Source: Terriglobia bacterium
GTDB lineage: Bacteria; Acidobacteriota; Terriglobia; Bryobacterales; Bryobacteraceae
DNA: 35,491 nt
Assembly (NCBI GenBank): GCA_010084195.1
Contig: RGPS01000038.1
Coordinates: 1-35,491, forward strand
Direction: 5' to 3'
In this document: piece by piece, positions 17,551-25,974 of the stretch
Layout: every line of letters starts with the position of its first letter
How positions within the stretch are numbered: position 1 is the first letter of the stretch
Made by a program: the position numbers and the translations under genes
The notes under the pieces: model-generated
Databases searched by the model: none
What the model saw: the letters and a program-made list of their open reading frames with translations, nothing else
Told to the model about the DNA's origin: nothing

Positions 17551-18015
17551 CTACTTCGAGATGCGGCGGAATTGAAATTCCTGTTTCTTGTGTTTGCCGC
17601 CTTCGTCACCTTCAATGCCGGCGATGAGGATCTCGGGGTTTTCCAGGCGGTAGGTGATGATCTTCGGGTGGTCGTGTTGTGGATTCTCGAAAGTGGCGGA
17701 CGTTGCGGTGCTGGCGGTTAGTTTGAAGGCTACGGGCGGACGTCCGCCGGGCTGGGCGACATAGTAAATGCCATCAGGGCGTTGTTCAATCCGCAGGAAT
17801 TCGAAGGAGACGGTCTTGTCCCGGACGATGGTCCGGCTCATACCGAGCATCATGCCGGCGACTGGCGGGAGCCAGTGTTCTTCAGCCGCGAAGGTCTGGC
17901 TGGTGGGGCCCCAGTCTCCGGCGATCCACTTCAGAGCGGTGATGTGGGGAGCAGTCGGCTCTTGTGGGAAGAGTGAGAGGGCGCTCAGGATTCCGAGCAT
18001 GGCGATTTTGGACAT
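17551..18015 (-). CDS. DUF6265-type protein, exported
   Basis: A 154-residue protein with an N-terminal signal (MSKIAMLGILSALSLFPQ). The body has ITALKWIAGDWGP, EEHWLPPVAGMMLGMSRT, FEFLRIEQRPDGIYYVAQPGG and FENPQHDHPKIITYR, the pattern of the DUF6265 / lipocalin-like family of small beta-barrel proteins of unknown function. It starts 15 bp after the stop of the AraC-type regulator and is probably in one operon with it. Its end meets the shared terminator at 17501. Confidence 0.8.
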   Translation of the reverse strand: MSKIAMLGILSALSLFPQEPTAPHITALKWIAGDWGPTSQTFAAEEHWLPPVAGMMLGMSRTIVRDKTVSFEFLRIEQRPDGIYYVAQPGGRPPVAFKLTASTATSATFENPQHDHPKIITYRLENPEILIAGIEGDEGGKHKKQEFQFRRISK

Positions 18016-18030
18016 GGTTCGATACTGCCA

Positions 18031-18798
18031 TTATCGGGCAGCCGGGTCTTGCAAAAAACCGTCGCGATAAAACTCCGGGATACCCCGACCGGATCGGAAA
18101 TACGCTTCGGGACTCTGGCCGCAGAAGGCCCGGAAGTCGTTGACCAGGTGGGACTGGTCCTGAAAGCCTGTGTCGAGGGCGAGTTCGGCCCACGAATGGA
18201 AGTCGTTGGCCTCATACCGGGCGATCAGGTATTGAAACCGCGTGACCCGCGCGAAAGCTTTGGGGGAGAGGCCGGTGGCCTGCCGAAAGCGCCGCTGCCA
18301 CTGCCGTTCCGCGAGGCCTGAGGGCATGAAGGTACCGGTCGGTCCTATGCCGCGGGCGGCTTCGATGAGGCGGATGGATTCGGCAATGGCAGCGTCCGGT
18401 GATGCCAGTGGAGTCGTCCAATTACGGAGCGCTTTCCAGGCAAGCCCGAGTTTTTCCATTTCCGTGCGCGCGTTGCCGAGCTGCTGGTACAGGCTCTCCA
18501 GCCGGGGTTCGAAGTCAGCCAGGCCGGTTTCGGAGGCGAAGGGCTGGAGCCGGACTCCGAAGACCTTCATGGTCCAGGTGAGGGCGAGTTCCAGGGCCTG
18601 GTTGAGATTGGAAGTGATCAGGGTTCCGGCCTGTTGCAGACCTGCGCAAAGGGGGCGGGCCGCAAAGTGAAAGATCAGCTCCCGGCGACCATCGGGGACA
18701 ATAAGTTGGCCTTCCGGGGCCAGCGCCGTTTCGAGGAACCATGCACACTCCACCCACGGGGTGAGGTCGGGCGGCGGCTCGATCTGGCGATAGTACAT
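18031..18798 (-). CDS. AraC-family transcriptional regulator with DUF6597-type N-terminus
   Basis: A 255-residue protein. Residues 1-110 match the cupin-like sensor seen in this AraC subgroup (PPPDLTPWVECAWFLE, LIVPDGRRELIFHF). Residues about 150-245 carry the double helix-turn-helix (LAERQWQRRFRQATGLSPKAF, then ELALDTGFQDQSHLVNDFRAFCGQSPEAY). The ligand is unknown. It is followed at 15 bp by the DUF6265 gene and is divergent from the FG-GAP gene, with only 34 bp between starts, so it may control either or both. Confidence 0.9.
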   Translation of the reverse strand: MYYRQIEPPPDLTPWVECAWFLETALAPEGQLIVPDGRRELIFHFAARPLCAGLQQAGTLITSNLNQALELALTWTMKVFGVRLQPFASETGLADFEPRLESLYQQLGNARTEMEKLGLAWKALRNWTTPLASPDAAIAESIRLIEAARGIGPTGTFMPSGLAERQWQRRFRQATGLSPKAFARVTRFQYLIARYEANDFHSWAELALDTGFQDQSHLVNDFRAFCGQSPEAYFRSGRGIPEFYRDGFLQDPAAR

Positions 18799-18832
18799 GC
18801 AGTTTCCATCCTATTGTTATAAAGTGTCATCC

Positions 18833-20785
18833 ATGAAGCGAAATTGGATTTTGACAGGCCTTTTGTTCGTGGCATTGGGCGCCGGGGCGCAGACGTTTCG
18901 GGCTGACCGTGTGGTGAACAGTCTGGCTGGCTGGAGTCCGATGGGCCAGGCGGACTGGAAAGTGGAGGGCAAGGCTCTGGTGGGTACACCCCGGCAGCCT
19001 GGGGGCGGCTGGCTGGTGCTGGATCAGGGCTTCCAGAACGTGGCTGTGTTCACGGAGCTTACCTGTTCCGGCGGGTGCAAAGCAGGCGTCTTGATGCGCG
19101 CGGAGAAGACCGCCGAGGGGATGAAGGGCATCTTCTATTCGCTGACCGAAGGCGATTTGAATGCTTACGCGATTCGACTGGATGCGCAGGGCAGGGAACT
19201 GTCGCGTGAGAAGCTGGCACCGGGGGTTGCAGAGGGTGGGTTGTCTTCCTCGTCGGGGCTGCCAGGGGCAATCAGTGGTGCGGCCTTGCCTGGTGGCAGT
19301 GCGGCTCCCCGCATACCGCCACCTGCGCCGCCTGTCGGCGTGGCACTGCCGGAGCTGACCAAGGCGCAGCCGGTTTACAAACCTGGTGTTGCCAATCAGT
19401 TCGACCTGTTTCTCTTCGCCGATTTGCTGAAGGTGACCATCAACGGCGGCGCTGCTGGTGGCCTCACCCGGGCGAAGGCGGAGAGTACGTTTGGCCCGAT
19501 TGCTCTGTACGTGGGTGGGACAGGGACGGCAAAGTTCGACCGAGTCGGGTATCGCGATCTGTCGACATGGCATTTTCCGACAGAGAAAACCTCCCTGAAC
19601 TACCGGAAGCAGCATTTGGATTCCATGTACACCGGCTGGTCGGCGGCGGTTGCGGACTTCAATAAAGACGGGATTTCGGATATCGCGGCGGGGCCTTACG
19701 TCTACCTGGGGCCGAGCTACACGGAAGCAAAGCTGGTCTACACGCCATTCGTCTACAACCCGGCGTATGAGTATCCACAGCTTTCGATGGTGAATCTCGC
19801 CTACGATTTTACGGGCGATGGCTGGCCTGATTTGTTGGTGATGAGCGGCAGTGCCGGGGTCGGTGCCGGGAATCTGTATGTGAATCCTGGCAGGGAGTCC
19901 CGGATGTGGGCGAAGTATGTGGTGATTAAGCCCGTGGGCAACGAAGAAACGCTTCTGATGGATTTGGACGGAGATGGGAAGCCGGAGGTGATTCATGCGG
20001 GCGATAATACCCTGCGGTACTCAAAGCCCGATCCGGCGAATCCGACGGGAACGTGGATCACGACCAATGTTTCTGAACCCGGCCTGTGGGGTGTGGCGAT
20101 CGGGCATGGTCTGGGCGTCGGCGATATCAATGGCGATGGCCGCAAGGACTTTATCAACTCGTTCGGCTGGTGGGAGCAGCCTGCAAAGGGGAGTGCGCCG
20201 AAGACGTGGACCTGGCATCCGGAAGAGTTCGGACGCAGAGGGATGACGCAGGGCGGTGCGGGCGGCGCGGAGATCGGCGTCTACGATGTGAACGGCGATG
20301 GTCTGAACGATGTGGTGGGGGCGCTGGAAGGGCACGGCTGGGGGCTGGCGTGGTTTGAGCAGAAGCGGGATGCGGCGGGCCGGATTTCCTTTGTTCGCCA
20401 TATGATTATGGACAACTTCGCTACGAAGAATGCGGGAGGAGTGACGTTTACCGAACCCCATGCCACTGGCTTCGCAGATATGGACGGCGACGGGCTTCCC
20501 GACCTGATTACGGGCAAGCGGGCCATGTCGCATCTGTTCGGGTTTAATGATCCGGATCCGCTTGGCGAGCCCGTGGTCTATGTCTACCGGACGGTGCGAA
20601 ACCCGAAGGCTCCAGGCGGGGCTGAGTTTGTGCCGGAGCTCGTAAACAACAGGTCAGGCGTGGGTTCACATCTGGCTGTTGTGGATTTGAACAAGGATGG
20701 TCGCCCTGACATTGTGACCTCCACGGTGACCGGTACTTACGTGTTCTATAACAATATGAAACGGGCGGTCAGAGTCGTCAAATAG
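18833..20785 (+). CDS. Exported DUF1080-like / FG-GAP (VCBS) repeat protein
   Basis: A 650-residue protein with a signal peptide (MKRNWILTGLLFVALGAGAQ). Residues about 21-250 look like a 3-keto-disaccharide hydrolase (DUF1080) type concanavalin-like domain (LAGWSPMGQADWKVEGKALVG, GVLMRAEKTAEGMKGIFYS, YAIRLDAQGREL). From about 270 on there are at least seven calcium-binding FG-GAP blades with DxNxDG-type loops (DFNKDGISD, DFTGDGWPD, DLDGDGKPE, DINGDGRKD, DVNGDGLND, DMDGDGLPD, DLNKDGRPD), giving a beta-propeller. Such proteins are frequent in Solibacter-like genomes and may bind or process polysaccharide. ATG 18833 opens the signal peptide. It ends 5 bp from the convergent cyclase gene. Confidence 0.88.
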   Translation: MKRNWILTGLLFVALGAGAQTFRADRVVNSLAGWSPMGQADWKVEGKALVGTPRQPGGGWLVLDQGFQNVAVFTELTCSGGCKAGVLMRAEKTAEGMKGIFYSLTEGDLNAYAIRLDAQGRELSREKLAPGVAEGGLSSSSGLPGAISGAALPGGSAAPRIPPPAPPVGVALPELTKAQPVYKPGVANQFDLFLFADLLKVTINGGAAGGLTRAKAESTFGPIALYVGGTGTAKFDRVGYRDLSTWHFPTEKTSLNYRKQHLDSMYTGWSAAVADFNKDGISDIAAGPYVYLGPSYTEAKLVYTPFVYNPAYEYPQLSMVNLAYDFTGDGWPDLLVMSGSAGVGAGNLYVNPGRESRMWAKYVVIKPVGNEETLLMDLDGDGKPEVIHAGDNTLRYSKPDPANPTGTWITTNVSEPGLWGVAIGHGLGVGDINGDGRKDFINSFGWWEQPAKGSAPKTWTWHPEEFGRRGMTQGGAGGAEIGVYDVNGDGLNDVVGALEGHGWGLAWFEQKRDAAGRISFVRHMIMDNFATKNAGGVTFTEPHATGFADMDGDGLPDLITGKRAMSHLFGFNDPDPLGEPVVYVYRTVRNPKAPGGAEFVPELVNNRSGVGSHLAVVDLNKDGRPDIVTSTVTGTYVFYNNMKRAVRVVK

Positions 20786-20790
20786 GGTTG

Positions 20791-22179
20791 CTACGAGAGG
20801 TCGAGTCGCGGGAACGCTTGCAGGGGCTTCCGGAAATACGTGTTGTAGCGGCGCTGGAACTGCGGCGGGACACCAGGTTCGTCACTCGGGGACTTCAGGG
20901 AGTTTTGCAGGTCGCGGACAAAATACATCTCGCGTTCCTGATGGTCCTTGGTAGTGACGCGGCCCCGGTGTTCGCATTGGAAGAAGTCTTTGACACGGGC
21001 GAAGGTTCGTTCGGAGAGATTGATGCAGCCCGGGGCTCCGGAAGATTCCATGCGGGAGGCCAGGTTCACGGTTTCGCCCCAGATGTCGTAGGCGAAGCGA
21101 CGTGTGCCCACGACGCCGGCCACAACCGGGCCGGTGTGCAGGCCAATGCGGATATCGAAGCTGATGCCATGCGGCTCGGCATTCCTGGCGACTTCCCGGA
21201 TGACATTGCGCATTTCCATGGCAGCGAGGACCGCGTCCACCGGGTGCGAAGCATTTGATTCCGGCATGCCGCCCACACACATGTAGCTGTCGCCGATGGT
21301 CTTCAGCTTCTCCAGACCGTAGCGTGCGACGATGTCGTCAAAGGCCGAGAAATAACGGTTGAGCAGTTCCACCAGTTCTTCGGCGGCCAGGACTTCGGTT
21401 TGCCGCGAAAAACCTACGAAATCCGTGAAAAGGACTGTCACATCGTGGAAGTATCGAGGTTCCACTTTGCCGGATGTGGAAAGTTCTTCCGCGATGTCAC
21501 CCGGCATGAGGCTCAGGAGAAAGCGATCCCCTCTCTGTTTCTCCTGCTGCAACTGGTCGAATAGAAGTTCTTTCTCCCGTTGCGCTTCCAGTAACCTGGT
21601 CTGCGTGTCAACCAGTTCCCTGAGGCCGAGTTCCCGGGCAGCGACATTTGCCAGTTCCACCAGGGCTTCTGTCTCTGTCTCGCTGAGTGTTCTCGGTTCA
21701 TGATCCGCGAGGCACAAGGTACCGACATTGAAGCCGGCAACTTTCAGAGGGACGCCGAAGTAGGAGCCCAGAAACGGGTCGCCAACTACGAGGGGATTGT
21801 TGGTGAAGCGGCTATCCGCTTTGGTGTCCGGGACAAAAAATGGCCGATCTTCCAGAATTGCGAAGCTGCAGAAGGCGCCATCGCGGGCGGTTTCACAGGG
21901 CGTGATACCCACCCGCGCTTTAAGCCATTGGCGGTCACTATCGACGAACGAAACATAGCTGATTGGCATCTTAAACATCAGAGATGCCAACCGTACTAAT
22001 GTGTCGAAACGTTCGTCGGGTGGCGTGTCGAGCACGCCAAGAGACCGTAATGCCGCCACACGCTCCGCCTCATTCGCGGGCAGAGGCGCGACGGCCCAGG
22101 TATTTGAGGTGTCGCCGAAACTACTGGGCGGTGGTTTCAGAGGCAGGGGGTGCCGCCTGGTTTTGGGTGAGCGAGGCAC
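20791..22179 (-). CDS. Adenylate cyclase (class III) with N-terminal GAF domain
   Basis: A soluble 462-residue protein making a cyclic nucleotide. Residues about 40-200 form a GAF domain (RVAALRSLGVLDTPPDERFD, FCSFAILEDRPFFVPDT, LGSYFGVPLKVAGFNVGTLC). A coiled-coil linker (QTRLLEAQREKELLFDQLQQ) leads to the cyclase (about 235-415) with FTDFVGFS (metal Asp), LEKLKTIGDSYMCVGG (adenine Lys and second metal Asp) and YDIWGETVNLASRM (Asp, Asn, Arg). The Lys/Asp pair fits ATP rather than GTP. The GTG at 22179 was taken because the next in-frame start lies inside the GAF domain; the first 40 residues are unlike any domain, and they overlap a small ORF by 59 bp. Confidence 0.9.
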   Translation of the reverse strand: MPRSPKTRRHPLPLKPPPSSFGDTSNTWAVAPLPANEAERVAALRSLGVLDTPPDERFDTLVRLASLMFKMPISYVSFVDSDRQWLKARVGITPCETARDGAFCSFAILEDRPFFVPDTKADSRFTNNPLVVGDPFLGSYFGVPLKVAGFNVGTLCLADHEPRTLSETETEALVELANVAARELGLRELVDTQTRLLEAQREKELLFDQLQQEKQRGDRFLLSLMPGDIAEELSTSGKVEPRYFHDVTVLFTDFVGFSRQTEVLAAEELVELLNRYFSAFDDIVARYGLEKLKTIGDSYMCVGGMPESNASHPVDAVLAAMEMRNVIREVARNAEPHGISFDIRIGLHTGPVVAGVVGTRRFAYDIWGETVNLASRMESSGAPGCINLSERTFARVKDFFQCEHRGRVTTKDHQEREMYFVRDLQNSLKSPSDEPGVPPQFQRRYNTYFRKPLQAFPRLDLS

Positions 22180-22264
22180 GCAGAGCCCGGGTGACGAGGC
22201 GTTTTGCGAGCTTCTTCTTGCGTAAGCGGTGGTGCCGCGCGATGTGTCCGTTTTTTGCCGACAT
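22121..22264 (-). CDS. Small basic protein, 47 aa, overlapping the cyclase start
   Basis: ATG 22264 is preceded by AGGAAGAAATC, one of the best ribosome sites in the window. The product is Lys/Arg/His-rich (MSAKNGHIARHHRLRKKKLA, then KRLVTRALRASL), probably helical, with a polar Ala/Pro tail. It belongs to no family I recognise. It overlaps the cyclase start by 59 bp in another frame, so its translation could feed or block cyclase initiation. The strong ribosome site and sensible composition favour a real gene, but a short length makes chance possible. Confidence 0.5.
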   Translation of the reverse strand: MSAKNGHIARHHRLRKKKLAKRLVTRALRASLTQNQAAPPASETTAQ

Positions 22265-22319
22265 GATTTCTTCCTGAACTTCGGTTGGGGTTGTTATTGC
22301 CCAAGCGTGATTGAACGTT

Positions 22320-22351
22320 GATGGCTCGAATAACCGATGGCTCGAATAACC
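22320..22351. repeat. Perfect 16-bp tandem duplication
   Basis: GATGGCTCGAATAACC occurs twice back to back (22320-22335 and 22336-22351) in the gap between the RraA-like gene and the small basic ORF. It looks like a slipped-strand duplication. Confidence 0.95.
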
Positions 22352-22393
22352 TCGGGCCACCTTTTCCAGTTTAGCTGGTTGGGACCGCCGGAC

Positions 22394-23113
22394 CTAGATT
22401 CGACCGAATTTAGCGACCGCTTCTTTGATCGATTTGAACTTTTCGATGAACGGCAGCATGGTGTGTTCCGTGTTGTCGAGGTCCTGCGCCTTCTTCAGAA
22501 TCTCGGCAGCCTGGGCGCGCGGGATGACGACGACGCCGTCTTCATCGGCAGAAATAATGTCGCCGGCATTGACCAGAGCTCCGGCTACCGTTACCGGGAC
22601 GTTGACTCCGGCGAACCGGAAATGATTTACGGACGTGGAGGGCGTGACACCGGTGCTGAAGACCGGAAACTGGATCTTTTTGATTTGGGGCAGGTCGCGG
22701 ACGGCCGCGTCGATGACCGCTCCGGCGAAACCGCGGGCCTTCATGGCGGTGGCCATCAGCCCCCCCATACCCGCGACATCGCCACCATCTTCCAGTTTCA
22801 TGACGTAGACGGAGCCGGGTGCGGCTGCATCAATGGCGTCGAGCATGCCCTGGGAGGCGGATGCGCCGTCTTTGTGCTCTTCCTTCTTCAGCAGGACGGT
22901 GACGGCAGGCCCGACGAATTTTGTCGTGAAGACGGGGCGCATCTGGTGATGCATGTAGAGTTTCTTACCGTAGAGCTGCTCGATAGCATCGGACACGGAG
23001 GCGACTTCTACCTGGCGGAAACCTTCGAGGAGGGAGTCGGGTGGGGGTGTTTGCGCCGTGACCGTTACAAAGCCAATTCCGAGGGCGACCATTGACAGTA
23101 CGAAGGGTTTCAT
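22394..23113 (-). CDS. Exported RraA-family protein (HMG/CHA aldolase-like)
   Basis: A 239-residue protein with an N-terminal signal (MKPFVLSMVALGIGFVTVTA). The body has the RraA / 4-hydroxy-4-methyl-2-oxoglutarate aldolase pattern: VEVASVSDAIEQLYG, FVGPAVTV, GGDVAGMGGLMATAMKARGFAGAVIDAAVRDLPQI, and GVNVPVTVAGALVNAGDIISADEDGVVVIP. In the usual motif VxDGxxRD the Gly is Ala here, while the Arg-Asp pair is kept. RraA relatives are usually cytoplasmic; the signal peptide suggests periplasmic location. Substrate unknown; aldolase or decarboxylase activity is more likely than RNase E control. Confidence 0.83.
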   Translation of the reverse strand: MKPFVLSMVALGIGFVTVTAQTPPPDSLLEGFRQVEVASVSDAIEQLYGKKLYMHHQMRPVFTTKFVGPAVTVLLKKEEHKDGASASQGMLDAIDAAAPGSVYVMKLEDGGDVAGMGGLMATAMKARGFAGAVIDAAVRDLPQIKKIQFPVFSTGVTPSTSVNHFRFAGVNVPVTVAGALVNAGDIISADEDGVVVIPRAQAAEILKKAQDLDNTEHTMLPFIEKFKSIKEAVAKFGRI

Positions 23114-23147
23114 CGCCTATCAGGTTATCGCATCAGAACTTTGCGGA

Positions 23148-23474
23148 CTAGAGCTTAACCTTTGTGCCAAGCTGTTCGCCCATCACATCGGCGATGAGGC
23201 GGGTCAGAGTTCGGCCATCCGGCAAGGCAAAGGCATTGAGCGATTCGTTCCAGTCGAGCTTGAAGCTGCGAACGCGGGCGGAGACCCAGATTTGCTTTAC
23301 GGGCGAGTTCGGGCTGATGACGAACTTCGCCGGCGGGTCCTCGAACTCGATGGCGAGGGCGCCTTCCTTACTGTCAACATCGAACTCATGATGGTCGGTG
23401 GCGGCTTCAAGAGCGCGCTGCAGGGTTTCGAGGGCGTTGTCGCACGCCGTGCGGAACTGATGGTCGTCGAGCAT
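23148..23474 (-). CDS. cyaY: Frataxin / iron donor protein CyaY
   Basis: A 108-residue protein. It starts MLDDHQFRTACDNALETLQ (acidic first helix) and continues with the frataxin sheet: EGALAIEFEDPPAKFVISPN, VKQIWVSARVRSFKLDW and LPDGRTLTRLIADVM. Length and strand order match CyaY (about 106 residues), which binds Fe2+ and tunes Fe-S cluster assembly by the cysteine desulfurase. ATG 23474 was chosen over an upstream in-frame start inside the transporter gene because the frataxin fold begins here. It lies 5 bp after the Nramp-like gene stop, so the two are co-transcribed. Confidence 0.82.
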   Translation of the reverse strand: MLDDHQFRTACDNALETLQRALEAATDHHEFDVDSKEGALAIEFEDPPAKFVISPNSPVKQIWVSARVRSFKLDWNESLNAFALPDGRTLTRLIADVMGEQLGTKVKL

Positions 23475-23479
23475 AGGGA

Positions 23480-24721
23480 TTAAGTTTCGCGGAGCGAGAT
23501 GCCGGTAAGCGCAAGCGTCATCCCGATCACTACCACCACAGTAACCCAGGCGACCACGTTGTAGGCGCGGGGGTTGATCCACTCCTTCATCAGGGCCTGC
23601 TTATTGATGAGCAGAATCATGAAGATCAGGATGAAAGGCAGCAGCATTCCGTTCAGGACCTGAGATAGCAGGATCATTTGAACGAGCGGAAATCTGGGCA
23701 GGATTACAACGCCTGCACCGACGACAATGAGCAGAGTATACAGCCAGTAGAAGATGGGGGCTTCGCTCCAGGTCTTGTTGACACCCGACTCGAAGCCGAG
23801 ACCTTCACAGACACTGTAGGCAGTGGAGAGCGGCAGGATGCAGGCCGCGAAGATTGACGCATTCAGCAGCCCGGCGCTGAAGAGGCGAAAGGCGTATTCG
23901 CCGAAGGGTTTGAGGGCGAGCGCGGCATCGCTGGCGCTTTGGATATCGGTAGGTTTGTCGCGATAGGCTCCGGCGCAGGCCACGATGATGAAGAAGGCAA
24001 TGACTGAAGTCATGATGCAGCCGACGATTACCTCGATCCGCGATTCCCGGTATTCCTTCGGCGTGATGCCTTTTTCGACGACCGCTGACTGGAGATAGAA
24101 CTGCATCCAGGGTGCGATGGTGGTGCCAACCATGGCGATCAGCATCGTAATGTAGCCCTTGTCCAGCATGAGTTTGGGGCTGACGCTGTAGATGGCGGCT
24201 TCTTTCCAGTCCGGCTTCACCATAAAACCGGCAATGATGTACGTCAGGTAGATGACGCAGGCGAACAGGAAGATTTTCTCGACGCTGGCGTAATTGCCTT
24301 TGACGGCGAGGAACCAGACCAGGATGGCGGCCAGGGGTACGGAAATGTATTTGCTGACTCCGAACAGGTCGAGCGAGGTGGCAACCCCGGCGAATTCGGC
24401 CGCTATGTTGGTCAGATTGGCCAGAATCAACAGGAGCATGATGCCGAAGGTGATACGCAGGCCGAATTCTTCCCGTATGAGGTCGGACAGGCCCTTGCCG
24501 GTGACGGCTCCCATGCGGGAACACATCTCCTGGGTGACGATGAGGGCGATGGTGATGGGAAGCAGCGTCCACAGGGGGAGGTAACCCCACCTGGCACCCG
24601 CCTGGGAATAGGTGTAGATACCGCCGGAATCATTGTCAACGACGGCGGTAATGAAGCCGGGGCCGAGTACGGCGAAAAAGATGAAGAAGTGGCGCTTCAG
24701 GCGCGCGAAGAAGCCCGGCAC
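23480..24721 (-). CDS. Nramp-related divalent metal transporter, non-canonical metal site
   Basis: A 413-residue inner-membrane protein with about 11 transmembrane segments in the LeuT-like Nramp order. TM1 has GPGFITAVVDNDSGGIYTYS: Asp29 is kept but the canonical DPGN is DNDSGG. TM6 has GTTIAPWMQF (residues 200-207), with Ala-Pro-Trp in place of Met-Pro-His. Loss of the TM6 Met is the mark of Nramp-related magnesium transporters, in contrast to Mn2+/Fe2+ Nramps. The upstream gene is a soluble MgtE-type Mg2+-sensor relative whose TAG stop overlaps the GTG start here by one base (TAGTG), so translation is coupled. Mg2+ or a broad divalent range is the best guess; Mn2+/Fe2+ is not excluded, given frataxin downstream. 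Confidence 0.87.
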   Translation of the reverse strand: MPGFFARLKRHFFIFFAVLGPGFITAVVDNDSGGIYTYSQAGARWGYLPLWTLLPITIALIVTQEMCSRMGAVTGKGLSDLIREEFGLRITFGIMLLLILANLTNIAAEFAGVATSLDLFGVSKYISVPLAAILVWFLAVKGNYASVEKIFLFACVIYLTYIIAGFMVKPDWKEAAIYSVSPKLMLDKGYITMLIAMVGTTIAPWMQFYLQSAVVEKGITPKEYRESRIEVIVGCIMTSVIAFFIIVACAGAYRDKPTDIQSASDAALALKPFGEYAFRLFSAGLLNASIFAACILPLSTAYSVCEGLGFESGVNKTWSEAPIFYWLYTLLIVVGAGVVILPRFPLVQMILLSQVLNGMLLPFILIFMILLINKQALMKEWINPRAYNVVAWVTVVVVIGMTLALTGISLRET

Positions 24722-25974
24722 TACTTTTTCCTCAGCACGGTAATGATGTCGTCAGCGGTGATGACGCCCGCGAGCGTTCCGTCGGCTTCGAGGACGGGGA
24801 GGGCGAGAAGATTGTATTTGTCAAAGAGTTCAGCCACGCGGTTCTTCTTTTCGGCGGGTTTTGTCGCAATCAGGCGGTCAGTGGCGAGCTCTCCCAGTCG
24901 TGTTGAGCCTTCGGCCAGGAACAGCCGCGCGAGCGGGACAGCGCCGGTCACTTTCCCGTCCGGGCCGGTCAGGAACAAGACATGGGTACTTTCGAGGAGG
25001 TCCTCGTGGTCGCGGAGGCACTTCAGGGCTTCGTCAAGCGTTGTCTCGGCAGAGAGCAGAATCGCTTCGGTGTTCATCATCCCGCCGGCGGTATCTTCGT
25101 CATATTCCAGCAGTTCGCGAACTTCTTCATCCTCGCCGGACTCCATTTCGTCGAAGATGTCCTCGGTAGTTTCGTCTTCCATCTGGCCCAGGGCATCGGC
25201 GGCCTGATCGGGGGACATTTCCTCGACGATGCCCGCCGCAACATCGGGTTCCAGGTTTTCAAGGATGTTGGCCTGCATCTTGGGGTCGATTTCAGAAAGG
25301 GCCTCGGCGGCGACCTCGCTGTCGAGAGTCCCGATGATGGCCTCGCGCTCGGCGGGCCCGAGTTCCTCGACGATGTCGGCCAGATCAGCCGGGTGCATCA
25401 GTTCGAGGCGCTCGTGAGAGATATTGAGGCGCAGACGGCGGAGGGGGTCCGCTTCCACGATGTTGCAGAAATCCCAGCGGATGGAGTTGGGTTGGATGGG
25501 CTCCTGGAGGGCCCGGATCCAAAGCGCAGGCATCACACCCTGGACGAGGCGGCGGAAGATGCTGCGGAGCCCGACATCGATTTCGTGGATCAGCAGGGAA
25601 TCGCGCTCGTCGCGTTTCACTTCCAGGGTGACGTCGTTGACGCGGACGACCTTCCGGCCGTTGACGTCGATGATTTGCTGGTCGAGGAGGTCGCGCTGCA
25701 TACGCAGCATGTACTCATCGGAGTGGTACGGGTAGAGGCGCTCGTTGGAGAGCTGGATACCGTCGGCGAGCGAGATGCTGGCGATCTGGTCGTAGCGGAT
25801 CGAGAGCCAGGAGCCCCCGGCGGAGACCAGAAAGCGGTCAATGCGGGAGGGGTGGATGAGGGGGACCAGGGCAGCATCTTTCACCCGACCGATGCGGCGA
25901 TGTTTCAGGTCATAGACCGGCATCCCGAGCAGTTCGGTGAAAAAGATGTGGTTGAAAGTTGTTTCTGCCGTCAT
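24721..25974 (-). CDS. Soluble PRC-barrel / MgtE N-terminal / CBS protein
   Basis: A 417-residue cytoplasmic protein. Residues about 12-75 are a PRC-barrel (TELLGMPVYDLKHRRIGRVKD), with a second copy near 97-145 (QQIIDVNGRKVVRVNDVTLE). Residues 195-290 are the acidic MgtE_N superhelix (MHPADLADIVEELGPAEREA, DVAAGIVEEMSPDQAADALG). Residues about 300-415 are two CBS motifs, the second ending LPVLEADGTLAGVITADDII. In MgtE these N and CBS parts sense Mg2+ and close the channel, but here there is no membrane domain. It is followed directly by an Nramp-like transporter and probably acts as its sensor. ATG 25974 fits the PRC start. Confidence 0.88.
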   Translation of the reverse strand: MTAETTFNHIFFTELLGMPVYDLKHRRIGRVKDAALVPLIHPSRIDRFLVSAGGSWLSIRYDQIASISLADGIQLSNERLYPYHSDEYMLRMQRDLLDQQIIDVNGRKVVRVNDVTLEVKRDERDSLLIHEIDVGLRSIFRRLVQGVMPALWIRALQEPIQPNSIRWDFCNIVEADPLRRLRLNISHERLELMHPADLADIVEELGPAEREAIIGTLDSEVAAEALSEIDPKMQANILENLEPDVAAGIVEEMSPDQAADALGQMEDETTEDIFDEMESGEDEEVRELLEYDEDTAGGMMNTEAILLSAETTLDEALKCLRDHEDLLESTHVLFLTGPDGKVTGAVPLARLFLAEGSTRLGELATDRLIATKPAEKKNRVAELFDKYNLLALPVLEADGTLAGVITADDIITVLRKK

